From Bidens hawaiensis (Eukaryota > Streptophyta > Magnoliopsida > Asterales > Asteraceae): a DNA stretch of 64,000 nt. Below, in pieces: positions 39,492 to 50,975 of the stretch. Location: positions 1 to 64,000 of the forward strand of contig JAIQDT010002054.1 in NCBI GenBank assembly GCA_021521415.1, in the 5' to 3' direction. A program made the position numbers and the translations under genes. The notes under the pieces are model-generated. The model saw only the letters and a list, made by a program, of their open reading frames with translations, made no database searches and had not been told where the DNA came from. The number at the start of each line of letters is the position of its first letter. Position 1 is the first letter of the stretch.

Positions 39492-41246
39492 TGATGTGCT
39501 AAAAGTAGTCAAATAATTATTAACTAAAATTATACAAATCTAGACACTAAGTAATACTCTAAACCCTCAAACTACTAACTGGCAAATGAACCGGTCGACT
39601 CTAGTACAGCTAAGTAAGCCCGGATCGAACCCACGAGAATCTTTAAATTACAAAACTAACAAACAAGACTCAACTACAAGACACGACTATTTATTAATAA
39701 CGTTTGAGGGGGAATTTTATACTAATTAATTAAAACTCTAAATAAATAATTAACTAATAGTTAAAACTTACTAATGATTACTTTAATTAACTAATTATTA
39801 AACTAACAATAAAATAATAAAACCCTAAACCTAATTAATATAATAATAATAAAACATAATTATAACCTTAAAAATAATTGAATTAATATAAAACTTAAAC
39901 CTAATTACTTTAAACTAATAAACAATTAAGAAAACTTAGATTGATTCAGATGATAAAGATAACTACCTAGGCTAGAATCCCCAAAGTTGCGGTTTAATTA
40001 AATGGAAAACTCAAGTTATGGAATTGTGATCATGAAATAGACCCTTGACTGAAAACCCGTACAGGACCCTTGAACTTCAAGAAGACGCCTATGGATTTTT
40101 AACAAGTTTTAAGACTCACCAGTTTTATGAATTAAACTTCTCTACGGTTATTTAATAACTTATGTCTAAGTATCTTTATGACGAAAACCTACCTTACAGC
40201 GTGGAAATCAAAGATAGCAAAGCAGACTCAATTAACTTAATAGACTAAGCTGACAATCAAACCTAGAAGGACTCCTTACGAAGAACTAAATCTAGCAATC
40301 CCGACAAGCAAAGATCTATCAATAGTTTATCACCTTACAGCTTTCTAGGCTAGCAGCTCACTTGTATATGTTTAATTGATTTTATTGTTTCTTTGATTTT
40401 AATCGATATTAATCACAAACTAGTAAAGAACACACAGTAAATGACCTAACAAAACCCTATCCTATGAAACAATCAACAATAACAATGTGAAACAATAAAT
40501 CCAAATAAACAAAACCAAGCAATCATACGCATCAATTAAATCAAACTCAACAATTTAATTAGAACATAAAATCCATAACGAAAGAAAATCCAAACAAAAT
40601 CAAACCGAACTAAGGTTCATCACGACCTAAGTAGTTTATGGAATTTAGCCTAGCATCATAAAGTCTAAATCAAACAAAACAAATAAAAATGAAAACATGG
40701 TGAAAATCTAAAGAATGAAAGATTAAGGGCCATAAAACCTGTAATCTCCAAACGTGAACGTGTAACTCTTCACCGGCTGTCCTCTTGCCTTCAAAATCAC
40801 CAAGAAACTCGAAAATATGCTCTCAAGAACTCTAAATTCGTCTGGTGGCTTCAGGTTATGTTCAGGTTTAAGTTAAAGATGTTTAAATACCCAAAACAAG
40901 GCCCAACATGAAGCAAAAACAAAATAAAATCCACCAGCTATCCCCTAGGCGCCTCGCGACCAGGGTGTGGAAACCCGGCCGCGCAGCGCGGCGTGTCCTA
41001 CCAAGAGGGCTGGTCAGACCGGCCCGGTCTGATCGGTTATCTGTTCTGATCCTTCCTGACGCGTTCCGGATCTCCGTTTTGGCTCTTTTTAGCTCATTTT
41101 TCGCCTTTTTTGATCATGATCAACTCCCGGAACCTACGAAACATAAAAATGTTAGTAGTATACAAATCTCGACTAAACACGAACAAAAACTATTCACATA
41201 TTAAATAAAATATACACGGAAAACATAAGCATTTAGCATTATATAA
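39492..41246 (-). repeat. 5' LTR of the Athila element
   Basis: About 1755 bp, ending on the minus strand CACATCA next to the PBS. The inner part 40274-41246 matches 2414-3373. It contains a TATTTAAA box near 40880 (minus), a CpG-rich block at 40945-41010, and AT-rich DNA at 39650-39960. The start on the minus strand at 41246 is placed by alignment with the 3' LTR and may be off by a few bases. Confidence 0.82.
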
Positions 41247-41526
41247 AATATGTTCTATAATTTTGTTATTATATATTTATATTTAAGTTAATAGTCTTTT
41301 TTAATGACCACCATACAAAGTTTTTTCTAGAATTTCTTAGTATTTCTATAGCATGTTTATTTCATCTATGTCGCGTCGTTAAAATAGAGTTGTTTTCACA
41401 ATAAAGTATATAAGTTTCGTTGAAAACGAAATTGTGTTCGTAATAGAACAATTTTTTTATTGTGAGTTATATAGTGAGTGCAGTACCACATTGATACCGT
41501 AATAAGCCGAACTGATACAAACCATT
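41247..41526. other. Short non-coding stretch outside the Athila element
   Basis: AT-rich sequence between the Athila LTR and the solo LTR. I see no gene or repeat in it. CCATT at 41522-41526 is the left duplication of the solo LTR. Confidence 0.6.
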
Positions 41527-43854
41527 TGTAAGGCCCCGTTACCGGTGCCTCACATTTGGACGTTGGATTTACTCATAAACACAGTTCTAAATATCAGAGT
41601 TAATTAAAACTTTCGCGGAATATAAAACTTTCATTAAACATTACATATAACTTCATAAACATGTCTTAACATAGATAAACATAAAACATCTTGAGTCTTC
41701 AGATACCAGACTCTTATTTTTATGCCATGTGTCCCCGCTCAAGCCAGCTGTCTCATTCTACTCACTAGCGTGCATACTAAAACATACTAAAAGTCAGCTA
41801 CGCTGAGTGAGTTCTAGCTAATCATAGATCTTACCTTCAATCATGCATCCGAAGATACATAATAATTACTTTACTAATTCTCTTTCATTTCATACTTTCA
41901 TGCGTACATACTTTATTACTTTCATACTTTATATTTACTGTTCTTTCTATCTCATATATTATTAGGGTCTGATCCTTTACTTTTCTATCTCAGATATTAA
42001 TAGGGTCTGATCCCTCTTTCCTTTGTCTATCTCGGATATTATTAGGGTCTGATCCCTTTCTTGTCTATCTCAGATATTAGTAGGGTCTGATCCCTCTTTA
42101 CTTCTCTATCTCAGATATTATTAGGGTCTGATCTCTTTTTTCTCTATCTCAGATATTATTAGGGTCTGATCCCTTACTTCTTCATCTTCGTACATCCTGT
42201 CTTTACATACTCGTAACATACATATACATTCTTTATTCATTCATACATGTTCATATGTTGCACATATATCTATCATACACATTCATCTAATTTATACATA
42301 CCTCCATTGTCAATACGTGCAATATCCGAAGATCGTTCACATACCGACAAGCTTTCGTTCACATTCAAGATATACATAATTCACATATAAATCATACATG
42401 GCATACACTTACCATTTAAGGTAAGTGTATTAACTATCACATCGAGTATGCACACAGCCCCGAAAACATAACAAGGAATGAGGCTAGAAACTCACCTGAA
42501 TGCGGTTACGTTCACCGGTAATAGTTATTCCCTTCTTGAGCTGTGCACGGCTAACTGTATAATATTTACATGTATCAATTAACTATTACTACTCGTATTG
42601 TATTTCTATCTTTATATAACCCACAAAGAACGGGGGTCCGTGGGCAGCGCCCCTTGCAACGGGGTTCTAGGGGCGGTAGGCCCTAGCGGGGTCCAAGGGG
42701 CAGATCCCCTGGCTGGGGTTAAGCTGATTCGTTAACTCATTCGCTATAACAAATTAAGCCTGATTCGTTAACTAATTCGTTACTTTCATAATCTAGTTCG
42801 TTAACTAATTCGTCATCTGATCATCATCTGATTCGTCATTCCAATTCATTATCTGAACAAGCCCTGATTCGTTACCTTATTCTTAACGAATTGGCGAGTA
42901 ACGAATCTCCTGATTCGTTATCTGGTTCGCTAGCTGATTCGTGATTTGGTTCGCTATCTAGTTCGTTATTTGGGCATAACGAATGGGTGAATTGATTCGT
43001 TGTTTGGACTTAATGAATTGGCGAACTGATTCGTTATCTTGCCTTAACGAATTGGTTAGTTGATTCGTTACCTTACACCCATCTTATTCAGACTTTGACT
43101 CAAGGTCAAAGTCAAAATCGCCAAGAACAGCAAATAGTCAACAGACCTCAGATTTGCAATTTAACACTCAAATCTTAACGAAATAACACGAAATTGGTAT
43201 CACTGGATTTGTATTCATCTTGCCTACAAACCCTTGGTGTCCAATCGGCCAAACATACGTGTTTAAAGGGTGAGATTTGAGCATATATACATGTGGCTCG
43301 TTTATCCAATAATTAAACCATCAATTGTTATCGAATTTCAGTAAGGTTTGATGTGTTGGGCTTGTTTTAACCATTTAAACACAGATATAAGATTTCTAGA
43401 TAAAAACCAGACCTAAACGAACAAGTTCTCGATATAAACGTACCTTAAACGAGTCGAACTACGAACACGAGCTGGTCTTTGATGTAGGTTCGGTTCATCA
43501 CAACGTTCTAGCACCAACGGGTTCGGGTTTCCACCTTCGGATCTAGGCTCGGGTTTTAGGATGGTGTTTGTGTGTGTTTTCCAATGTGTAGGCTATGGTG
43601 TAGATTAGGGTTTTAAGGGGTATTTATACTCCCTTAAGCCCGTGGACCTTCGGTCCATCTTTCCTTTTTGGTCCATAATTAATTACATCTAATTAGTCTA
43701 CTTATCATTCCATCTTTATTATTTTACTATTTTTCTATTAACTCAAGTAAATTTTTCCATCTTAAATAAATAATATATTCTTAGAAATTTCTATATTAAT
43801 AATTGAATAAATAATATATTAATTATTTATTCTTAGAAATTTCGGGATGTTACA
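41527..43854. mobile_element. 2.3-kb solo LTR, probably Ty3/gypsy
   Basis: It begins TGTAAGGCCCCGTTACC and ends GGGATGTTACA with the perfect flanking duplication CCATT (41522-41526, 43855-43859). No coding sequence, PBS or purine tract lies inside, as expected for a solo LTR left by recombination. It contains a six-copy repeat (41946-42180), a GC-rich patch with AGGGGCAGATCCCCTGGC (about 42640-42715) and an ATTCGTTA-rich region (42725-43080). Lineage is not proven; length and ends suggest a gypsy chromovirus. Orientation is uncertain. Confidence 0.7.
41946..42180. repeat. Six tandem copies of a TCTATCTCAGATATTATTAGG unit
   Basis: Six copies, each about 36-42 bp, share TCTATCTCAGATATTA and TAGGGTCTGATCCCT, with T/C-rich linkers of variable length. 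They lie wholly inside the solo LTR. Confidence 0.88.
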
Positions 43855-43859
43855 CCATT

Positions 43860-46129
43860 TTTTTATATTTAGATACACATTTTTTTATCGAGTGATAGTC
43901 GTTATGATATGTTTGTATATTTGCATTTAAAAACCTGAGCCCGTTAACACACTAGTTATCTTTTATTAGAGAGGCCAGGGCACCAATCCGGGTATCCTTC
44001 ACGGCTTAGAAGCCACATGGTAACACCGCCGCCACCCATACGGGTAGGGCGAGCAGCTTCTTTCAACTAAAAACCTTTGCCACATAAACCAATTTGTGAG
44101 TACTTGCATAATTTCAATTTGGACAAATTACATTTAAGAGTGAAACCAAGATGGATTCTTTTCTTCCGGCCATCTCTATAGCAACTATGTTCAAACTTCA
44201 AAGGACGTAACAATCAAAGAAAGGAAGAAAACCTAATTTTTGTGTTTTTGTTGGGCTTAGGATGAGATGAATGGGCTTCTTTTAGTTGATAATATTTAAC
44301 CTAAAAGAAAGGCTCAAAATTATTTTTCTCAGTTTAAATTATGTAATTTTTTAATATTAATAAAATTTTAATTTTAATTACATTTTGTTGTTAAATGTAT
44401 TTAAATTTTAAAAAAAATTCTAGGTACTTGTGGGTAGATTCTGCCAATGATTTTGTAGTTTATGGGTATTTGAGGGTATAAATAGGATGACAATATGGGA
44501 TTGGTCGATGCTAGGGTACTACCTATGAGTAAGGCAGTCATTTTTACTCGAAACCCAACCCCAAAAAACCCGCACCCGAACTCGAACCCGAACTAAACCA
44601 AACCGAAAAACCCGAATCCGAGAAAAGACTAACCCGAACCCGAACTGAAGTAATTCGGGTTTGATTCGGGGTTGGCCATAAGGTGTGACCGGGTGTGGTT
44701 GACGGCCACAGACCCGACACCCCGTAGGCCCGAATTTTTTATTTGTAAATTATATGTATTTTTATTTAAACAATATGTATATTTAGTGTTTAAACTCAAT
44801 TACATAACCATTAGTTTGGTCTAGTGAAGGGTATTACTCTCAACCCAAAGATTGTGAGTTATACTCTCATTTGAGGCATGTTTAATCTTATTTTTATACC
44901 AAAGTTTTTTACATAACACAATTATAAACAAGTAAACCCATACAAAAATTAAATTGTTTAAATCCAACAAAATACTCTTTTTATTTAAGGCCTCAAAATT
45001 TTTTTGCCTTCGGCCCAAATTTTTTTTTCTTTCTCGAAGTCGGCCCTGGTTTGATTTATAAGTTTCGGGTCAACCCAAATAAACTTTTAGTATTGAAATT
45101 AAATATATTTTTAGGTATAACAGGCTTAGTCTTAGCCACTAAAATTATCAGTTGCTGACCTTAATCGATTTTTGTCATTCCAACTATTATGTATCGATTG
45201 TTTATTTTTAATTTATGTTTTTCGATTATTACTAATAGCAACCGTAATCGAACAACTAAATCACGTCCGATTGAAGAAGGTTATGGTTCGAGTTAGTTAC
45301 TTAGTTTTATTCTTCTTTTTAATTGTTTTATCAAATTATGTTGGTTTATTATTTGATTATTTGCTATACGAGCAAAGAAGAATATGTTGTTATAATTTTA
45401 GCATTGAAGTTTTTTATTTTTTTTTGTTTTGTTTTCTAAGATACTCGAAACACGATTAACTAACTCAAAAAAACCCGAACCCGAATTACCCGAACCCAAA
45501 TAAGAGATTTGGGTTGAGTTTCGGGTTAAGATTTAAAACTTTGAACCCCGAAGAACCCGACAAGAAAATCCGAAACCTAGAACACCCCTACCCATGAGTG
45601 CCCTTCACCTATTATGTCTCATCATTACTTTATACGATCCTCTATGCTAATTTCATTTTAACAAATAATGGAAAAAGCTGAAATCTAAACATTTGCAACC
45701 TTAAAAAGTTCTATCATTTATGTAAACGATTATAAGTTTATACTTAAATAATCTGACCAAGCAAATCATGATAAAAGCAGTATGCAATCACTTGCACAAA
45801 ATGTTAAAATTGATTATGTTTCAAAACAATGCATGAAAAAGAGTACGTTTAAGCTTTAAACTAACACTTGAAAATATTTACATAATTGAAAATATATCCT
45901 TATCATCTTAATATTAAACAAAAACGCCATGGTTTTCAAACAAAATTAGGTAAGCAAAATTATGGAACAAAGTTTGTATCAATAAAAACAAACAATGGAA
46001 TCAGTACACTCTTGAAACTTGCAATTAACCGTCTAAAAATTTAATTCCTTAAATTTGCATAATACCATAATGAAGTAAATTAACATCCCTAATCAAATAC
46101 ATTATTATTATAATCCCACTACTAATTAC
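43860..46129. other. Non-coding DNA downstream of the glutaredoxin gene
   Basis: AT-rich. At 44550-44660 and 45470-45590 there are blocks of AACCCGAACCCGAAC-type low complexity separated by about 0.8 kb. Direct repeats TACCTATGAGT (about 44520) and TACCCATGAGT (about 45590) flank the interval, so it may be an old insertion of unknown class. A CpG-containing patch lies at 43970-44060. I see no ORF that I would call a gene. Confidence 0.45.
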
Positions 46130-46564
46130 TCAAAGCCATAACGCTCCAGCCTCTTTCAAAAGTGGAACCAACGTCCCATTAATATGCGAACCCATGACTC
46201 GATCCATCGAACCCACCAACTTGCCACCAATAAACACCACTGGCACCGCGGTCGAGCTGCCCATAAGTCTAACCAAAGCCCTCTCAATCTCTCGTCCTCT
46301 AACCGGGTCCTCATCGAGCTCGTACACTGTCGGGTTCACACCCATGCCAGAAAACAAGCTCTTGACCGCGTAGCACATGCAACATGTGCTCAAACTGAAT
46401 ATTACTACAGCACTTCGTGAAGCTAGTTTTGCAACACGGTCTAGTGGGTCCACAGATACGGTCGGGTGGTACTGTCGTGTTAGTGGCATGAAGTTGTAGT
46501 AGTACCCCGTGGTGTTGCGGTTGCTCATCCATGTGTCGGTTGCGGTTGGTGCTTGATATTGCAT
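46130..46564 (-). CDS. CC-type glutaredoxin, ROXY1/2-like
   Basis: An intact single-exon ORF of 144 codons. Land-plant CC-type glutaredoxins use a monothiol/dithiol-like CCxC site and act in nucleus and cytosol with TGA bZIP factors and TOPLESS-type partners; ROXY1 and ROXY2 govern petal and anther development, others nitrate and stress responses. Here the active site CCMC is at residues 61-64 after IFSLST, the cis-proline at 108 (AVPVVFIGG), the glycine pair at 113-114, an LxxLL motif LVPLL at 132-136, and the C-terminal ALWL (141-144) needed for TGA binding. The N-terminal MQYQ start and the [21 protein letters not shown] region are closest to ROXY1/2. A tyrosine-rich extension (residues 20-35) is not shared with the proteins I remember. 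No stop or shift is seen, so it is probably functional. Confidence 0.93.
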   Translation of the reverse strand: MQYQAPTATDTWMSNRNTTGYYYNFMPLTRQYHPTVSVDPLDRVAKLASRSAVVIFSLSTCCMCYAVKSLFSGMGVNPTVYELDEDPVRGREIERALVRLMGSSTAVPVVFIGGKLVGSMDRVMGSHINGTLVPLLKEAGALWL

Positions 46565-46641
46565 TGTGTGGATTTTGTATATATTAATATATATATTTTT
46601 AGGTGTGACGAGTGGTGATTTAAATTATGTGATGTTTGAGA

Positions 46642-46685
46642 GAATGGAATGGAATGGAATGGAATGGAATGGAATGAAATGAAAT
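46642..46685 (-). repeat. GGAAT pentanucleotide microsatellite in the glutaredoxin leader
   Basis: Six or more GGAAT units followed by GAAAT variants lie between the TATA box and the ATG, so the mRNA would carry an ATTCC repeat about 80-120 nt before the start codon. Such repeats are length-variable. Confidence 0.85.
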
Positions 46686-46710
46686 GATAAGGGTGATGAT
46701 GGTGGTGGTG

Positions 46711-46718
46711 TTTATATA
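46711..46718 (-). promoter_or_regulatory. TATA box of the glutaredoxin gene
   Basis: The minus strand reads CCCTATATAAACACC about 150 bp upstream of the ATG, with a CACCACCATCATCACC stretch after it. Position and sequence fit a core promoter with a leader of roughly 110-120 nt. Confidence 0.65.
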
Positions 46719-46789
46719 GGGATTGACTGGCTGGTTGTAGAGAATGAGAGAATGGTGGGGATTGGGGAACATAAATCTCGTGTTTCAAT

Positions 46790-48290
46790 AAAGTATCTAA
46801 ATTTATTATTATTATATAAATAATTATATGTTAGGGTGTGTACCATCTTTCTATTATTTTCAGAGTGGATGTGTTCATCCTTCTAGTAAATTGATCACTT
46901 TACTAATCTTTGGTCAAAGTAAGAAAAAGATGTTACATGGGTTATTCTTACAGTATTGTTGGTGATTAAGAAAACAATGAATTGTGTTATTTTCTTTAAT
47001 AAAAAAATCGGCTAGCTTTTTCATAATCGTGGAAGTCATAAAATTATTGGGATACTTTGAATTAAAAACCTTTCATTTAGGGAAATTCTTGTATGGAAAA
47101 AATGGTGTAGTTTTCTTTTGTAATTTTTGTCGGTTTGTTGTTTGTTTTCCAAGCATCTCATTAGTTGTCGTCTTAATGAAAGTCGTCGTTCCAAAATAAT
47201 AAATAATAGTAATCATGCTATAATTAAGTCATGATCTATCCGAGACAAGGAAAAAGAAGTTGTTAAAGTTGATATTGATGATTGCTTAATGGTACATTTG
47301 GTGGGCAATGAATGATAAAATCTTCAGCAACGGATGTCTTTATTCCAAAAATCCTTGACGATATAAGGTTTTCCGCTTTCTTTTGGAATAGGAATGGAGC
47401 TAGAATTTTTCTCTCTAGATTGGTAGGACTGGTGCAATTTTTATCTTAAACTAAATGTTTTTATAATTTTTTTAGCGTCTTGATAGTCTTTGTATATGTT
47501 TCATGTTCAAAAGAAAATAATATTTAAATATATCTAAACATATTTCACTCCTTTTTTTCATTTATTTTACACTTGTTTTTCATTTGTTAAATCAATAATA
47601 TAAAAAAGAACATTTTAATGTTTGACAAATAAGAGAATATTATTGATTGGTCAAATGAAAAACAATTGCGACAAATAAAATGAAAAAGTCTCGAAATATG
47701 TTTAGCATCATATATTGTATATTTTTTTAAAATACGAAATATATATAAAGACTATCAAGACTCTAAAAAAATTAAAAAAGAACAACCTCTATATGAGATA
47801 AGAGTATTGAAACTGAAAATGACCAGGGGTATTTTAGGGTTTTAAGTGTATATAGTAGGGAGAATGTGAGTGGGACAAAAGAACAAAATGATAGGGGTAG
47901 GAGTATCTGAATATTCACAAATGTTTGATAACAAGGAGGCAAAATAGTTTAGACTGTACAAAGTTGGTGGCTACGTTACTTTTTCCGCATGTTTAAAAAG
48001 ACATAAATAAACGTATAGATGTATGGATATTTAGGCGGCTGCGTATGTCCTTGCTGTCGGGTTTTTTATTTGTACTATTTTGCATGCCATGAAAACGTGC
48101 AATAACAATGCCTGTCATGGGTCTCATTTTCTGTTCCTTTTTTCTGTTCGTAAACTACGTACACTTCAATTTTATTTTATTTGTAATTGAAGTTTTAAGT
48201 GTATGTTAATAACGTAGATTATACCGTTTATATGTGGTTAAATAACATAGTGTCAATATATCTGCTGGGTGGTTTTCTGAAAGGACAAAT
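46790..48290. other. Upstream region of the glutaredoxin gene
   Basis: Non-coding AT-rich DNA. It contains the 309-bp foldback at 47465-47773. No other gene or element is recognised. Promoter elements of the gene presumably lie in the first kilobase, but I cannot assign them. Confidence 0.5.
47465..47773. repeat. 309-bp foldback (MITE-like) element
   Basis: The two halves are imperfect inverted copies: AATTTTTTTAGCGTCTTGAT at the left end pairs with the complement ending at 47773; TAAACATATTTC pairs with GAAATATGTTTA (about 47688-47705); CATTTATTTTA and TTGTTTTTCATTTG pair with later complements; and AATCAATAATAT (47590-47601) pairs with ATATTATTGATT (47637-47648) near the centre. The family is not known to me and the duplication is not clear. 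Confidence 0.75.
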
Positions 48291-48295
48291 GGTAG

Positions 48296-49901
48296 TTCTA
48301 TAATCCCTACTTCGAGCTTTTTTTTATGATGTGCCTGTCTACATCCACATGTTTTGTATGATTGTGTTGGACTGGATTTTTTGAAATATGTATTGCGGAT
48401 TTGTTGTCACACATGATCTTGCTGGCTTCGGTTTGGAGAAAACAAATGTTCGTTATAAGTTTAGGTATCCATACCCCGTGCAATTCCTCTGAATTCTGTT
48501 TTGGCACTAGATAATGCTACTATTTTCTGTTTTTTGTTTCCCTATGTAACGAGATTTCCACCAACTAGGGTGAATACTATGCTATTAATCTATCATCTTT
48601 GTCTCCCGCTCAGTATGCATCAGTATACAATTGGACCTTTAAGTGTTTATTTGGCCCAAAGAGAACCCCATGGCCTACTGTTCCTTTAAGATAACTGATA
48701 ATCCACATTACAGCCTCCATGTGGGAAACTTGAGGATTGTGCATGAATTTGCTGACAACTCCAACTGCATATGCAATATCTGGACGAGGTATATTAGTTT
48801 GCCTATCATGCTTTGATATCTTTTTTTGTTTGTCAATTTTGCCTTCTCTTCCATATGGAGCGTATGATTGACTCTCATTGGGGTGCTGGTAGGCTTGCAA
48901 TCAATCATTCCGGTTTGGCCAATAAGCTCAATAATGTATTTATTTTGGCATATAAAGATCCCTTGCTTGGATCTTAGTACCTCAATTCGAAGAAAGTACT
49001 TAAGCCTTCCCAAGTCCTTTATTTCAAATTCTGTGAACAGGCTTGCCTTCAACCATCCCATTTCTTCTTCATCATTTCCTGTAATGATCATATCATCAAC
49101 ATATATGATTAAAAAAGTTACAATGTTACCTCTGTTTTTAAGGAAGAGTGTATGATCTGCCGAACCAAGCTCTAGAGATTTCTTAAGCCCATATATAGTT
49201 TTCTTTAAACGACACACTTCCTTTGCTTTGAAATTGTATAGTGAACCTAGGTGGAGCTTTCATATATACTTCTTCTTTTAATTCTCCATGAAGAAAAGCA
49301 TTCTTAACATCAAATTGATGAAGTGACCATCCTTTATTGGCAGCAATCAAAAATGGGACCATGATTGTGCTAATTTTAGCTACAGGGAGAACGTTTCTTG
49401 GCAGTCAATCCCATACATTTGGGTATAGCCTTTAGCCACCAACTGTGCTTTGTATATTTCAATGGTTCAGTCTGGTTTGTATTTAATCGTGAAGACTTAT
49501 CGACATCCTACTAGTTTCTTTCCTAGTGGATGATTACACTTTTCCCACGTATCATTTTTTTATCAATGCCTTCATCTCTTCTTCCATAGAATCCTTCCGG
49601 TTTTTGGAGTTTAAGGCTTGTTCCACAGAGTTTGGAATTTGTTTAGCGTATAAGGAAGCATTAAAATCTTTGGCTTCTTTGGATACGTTTGCTTCAACTA
49701 TGTTTTCTATTGGGATTTGTAGGATTTGGATTGTTTTTATGGAGAGTACCTTTTTGCAGGTATTCCTTTGTTGACTCTTGGTGGGAGGACATATTTCTCG
49801 GTTGATTCTTCTTGTCTTGTTTCTCGTGTATATGGTTTTCGTTCCTCATGTATTGTTCCTTGCACGGTTTCCCGCTCTATTTGTTCTTCTTCTACCTCAT
49901 G
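48296..49901 (-). pseudogene. Degraded Ty1/copia pol remnant, RT and RNase H
   Basis: Minus-strand fragments include a linker piece ending HEVEEEQIE (49900), the RT start region near 49300-49420, YVDDMIITGNDEEEM at about 49100, EFEIKDLGRLKYFLRIEV, RPDIAYAVGVVSKFMHNP near 48770, YLKGTVGHGVLF, and the RNase H end CDNKSAIHISKNPVQHNHTKH near 48350. Many frameshifts and stops are present. No LTRs can be assigned. The frame continues at 62370 beyond a 12.5-kb insertion. Spelling is that of an ordinary copia element, not of the SIRE type. Confidence 0.85.
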
Positions 49902-50904
49902 GGGTATGTTTGGTAAAACTAGCTGGTGGCTGTTAGCTGAAAGCTGCAAGCTGTTAACTGTAGCTTTTTAAATATTTTTTGATGTTTAGCAGAGTAGCAG
50001 AATCTTTTAATAAAACTAGTTAGGCACCCACGTGGTGCGGCAGAATGGGCGCACAACCTAACATCAACCGCATAATCAGTGTTGGTACATGATATATGTA
50101 ACATTCGTGAATTTTCGGACCCGAAAACCCGACTCGTTTTAATTTTTTTTATTATTTATTTATGTAATATTATTATCACCCGGACTATCTTTGTTCGTCA
50201 TTAACTTATTAATCATCTTGACAATTTTTACCTAACACCAAGTCTTACCCCAAAACTGATTTCACCTTTACACTACAAGGACTAATCTTGTAACTATGCT
50301 ATTATATTATTAATATTTAATAAACAAAAACCAACACCAACCCACCCCCTAGTCCGACCAGGCAGGTTTTCCCCAACCCGACCCAATTCGTGGCCCGCTA
50401 TCACCAAATCAACCATCAAACGCGTTAATTGATCAAATTAGATTATGGTATGAAGCATATTCGTTGTGATATTCGTCCACCGATGATCTATTTATGGATT
50501 ACGAGCCTATACGCGATCAATTTACCAAACTTAAAGCCGAACAAACCCTAATTCGTAATCCTATATAATACACTCGTTACGAATCAATTAGACCTGCAGA
50601 TCCCACCTCCTCCTCGTCGCCAACAATTCCCCTAAACTCAATCTCATTTACAATCGCATCCCGTCACCCAAATTAACCTCTCCTTGGCCGCAACTCCTTT
50701 GAGCAAATTCACCATCTTACTGGCTGTTATAATTCGATTAACAGGTATGAAACGAATCGCGATTTCATAAGGATCAAAACCACTAACCTCGCTTTGATTA
50801 ATTATAACAGATTTAATCAAATCAGATTTAGGGTTCTTATAAATAATTATGGATAAATAGTTTGTGTTTATTAAGTTTTGAATCTGGGTTAAAATGCTCG
50901 TCGC

Positions 50905-50975
50905 CATCTGGGCCAGCTGGGTAACTCATGAATGTTTTGGGGCAGAGGTCGCGGGTTTGACCCTCTGCCACCCCG
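50905..50975 (+). other. tRNA-like segment within the solo LTR
   Basis: The segment includes AGCTGGGTAACTCATGAATG and GGTCGCGGGTTTGACCCTC, which resemble pol III A and B boxes, and a perfect GGCAGAG/CTCTGCC stem. I cannot fold a full cloverleaf, so this is not called a tRNA gene. It might be the head of a SINE or chance similarity. Confidence 0.3.

Larger units (their letters stand above)
2414..41246 (-). mobile_element. Athila-lineage Ty3/gypsy element, heavily interrupted host element
   Basis: A minus-strand gypsy element spans this interval: 5' LTR 39492-41246, PBS 39466-39485, gag about 37805-39328, protease 36775-37800, RT 34623-35929, RNase H and integrase 33759-34690 plus 26778-27491, an Athila env-position ORF 24295-25350 plus 4861-5319, polypurine tract about 3375-3391 and the inner part of the 3' LTR 2414-3373. 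The lineage call rests on the gag type, the tRNA-Asp-like PBS, an FMDD reverse transcriptase, an ORF of the ATHILA ORF-1 type after integrase, and two GTGTGGGG-type purine tracts. At least four later insertions lie inside. Every ORF is broken, so the copy is dead. Confidence 0.85.

Noticed and set aside
45172..45459. Hydrophobic 95-codon ORF
   Set aside because: AT-rich DNA readily yields such Phe/Leu-rich frames; no promoter, homologue or neighbour supports it.
46525..46788. Histidine/serine-rich ORF overlapping the start of the glutaredoxin gene
   Set aside because: Its start lies upstream of the TATA box and it is made of the CACCACCATCATCACC and ATTCC repeats; no sign of a real protein or uORF.
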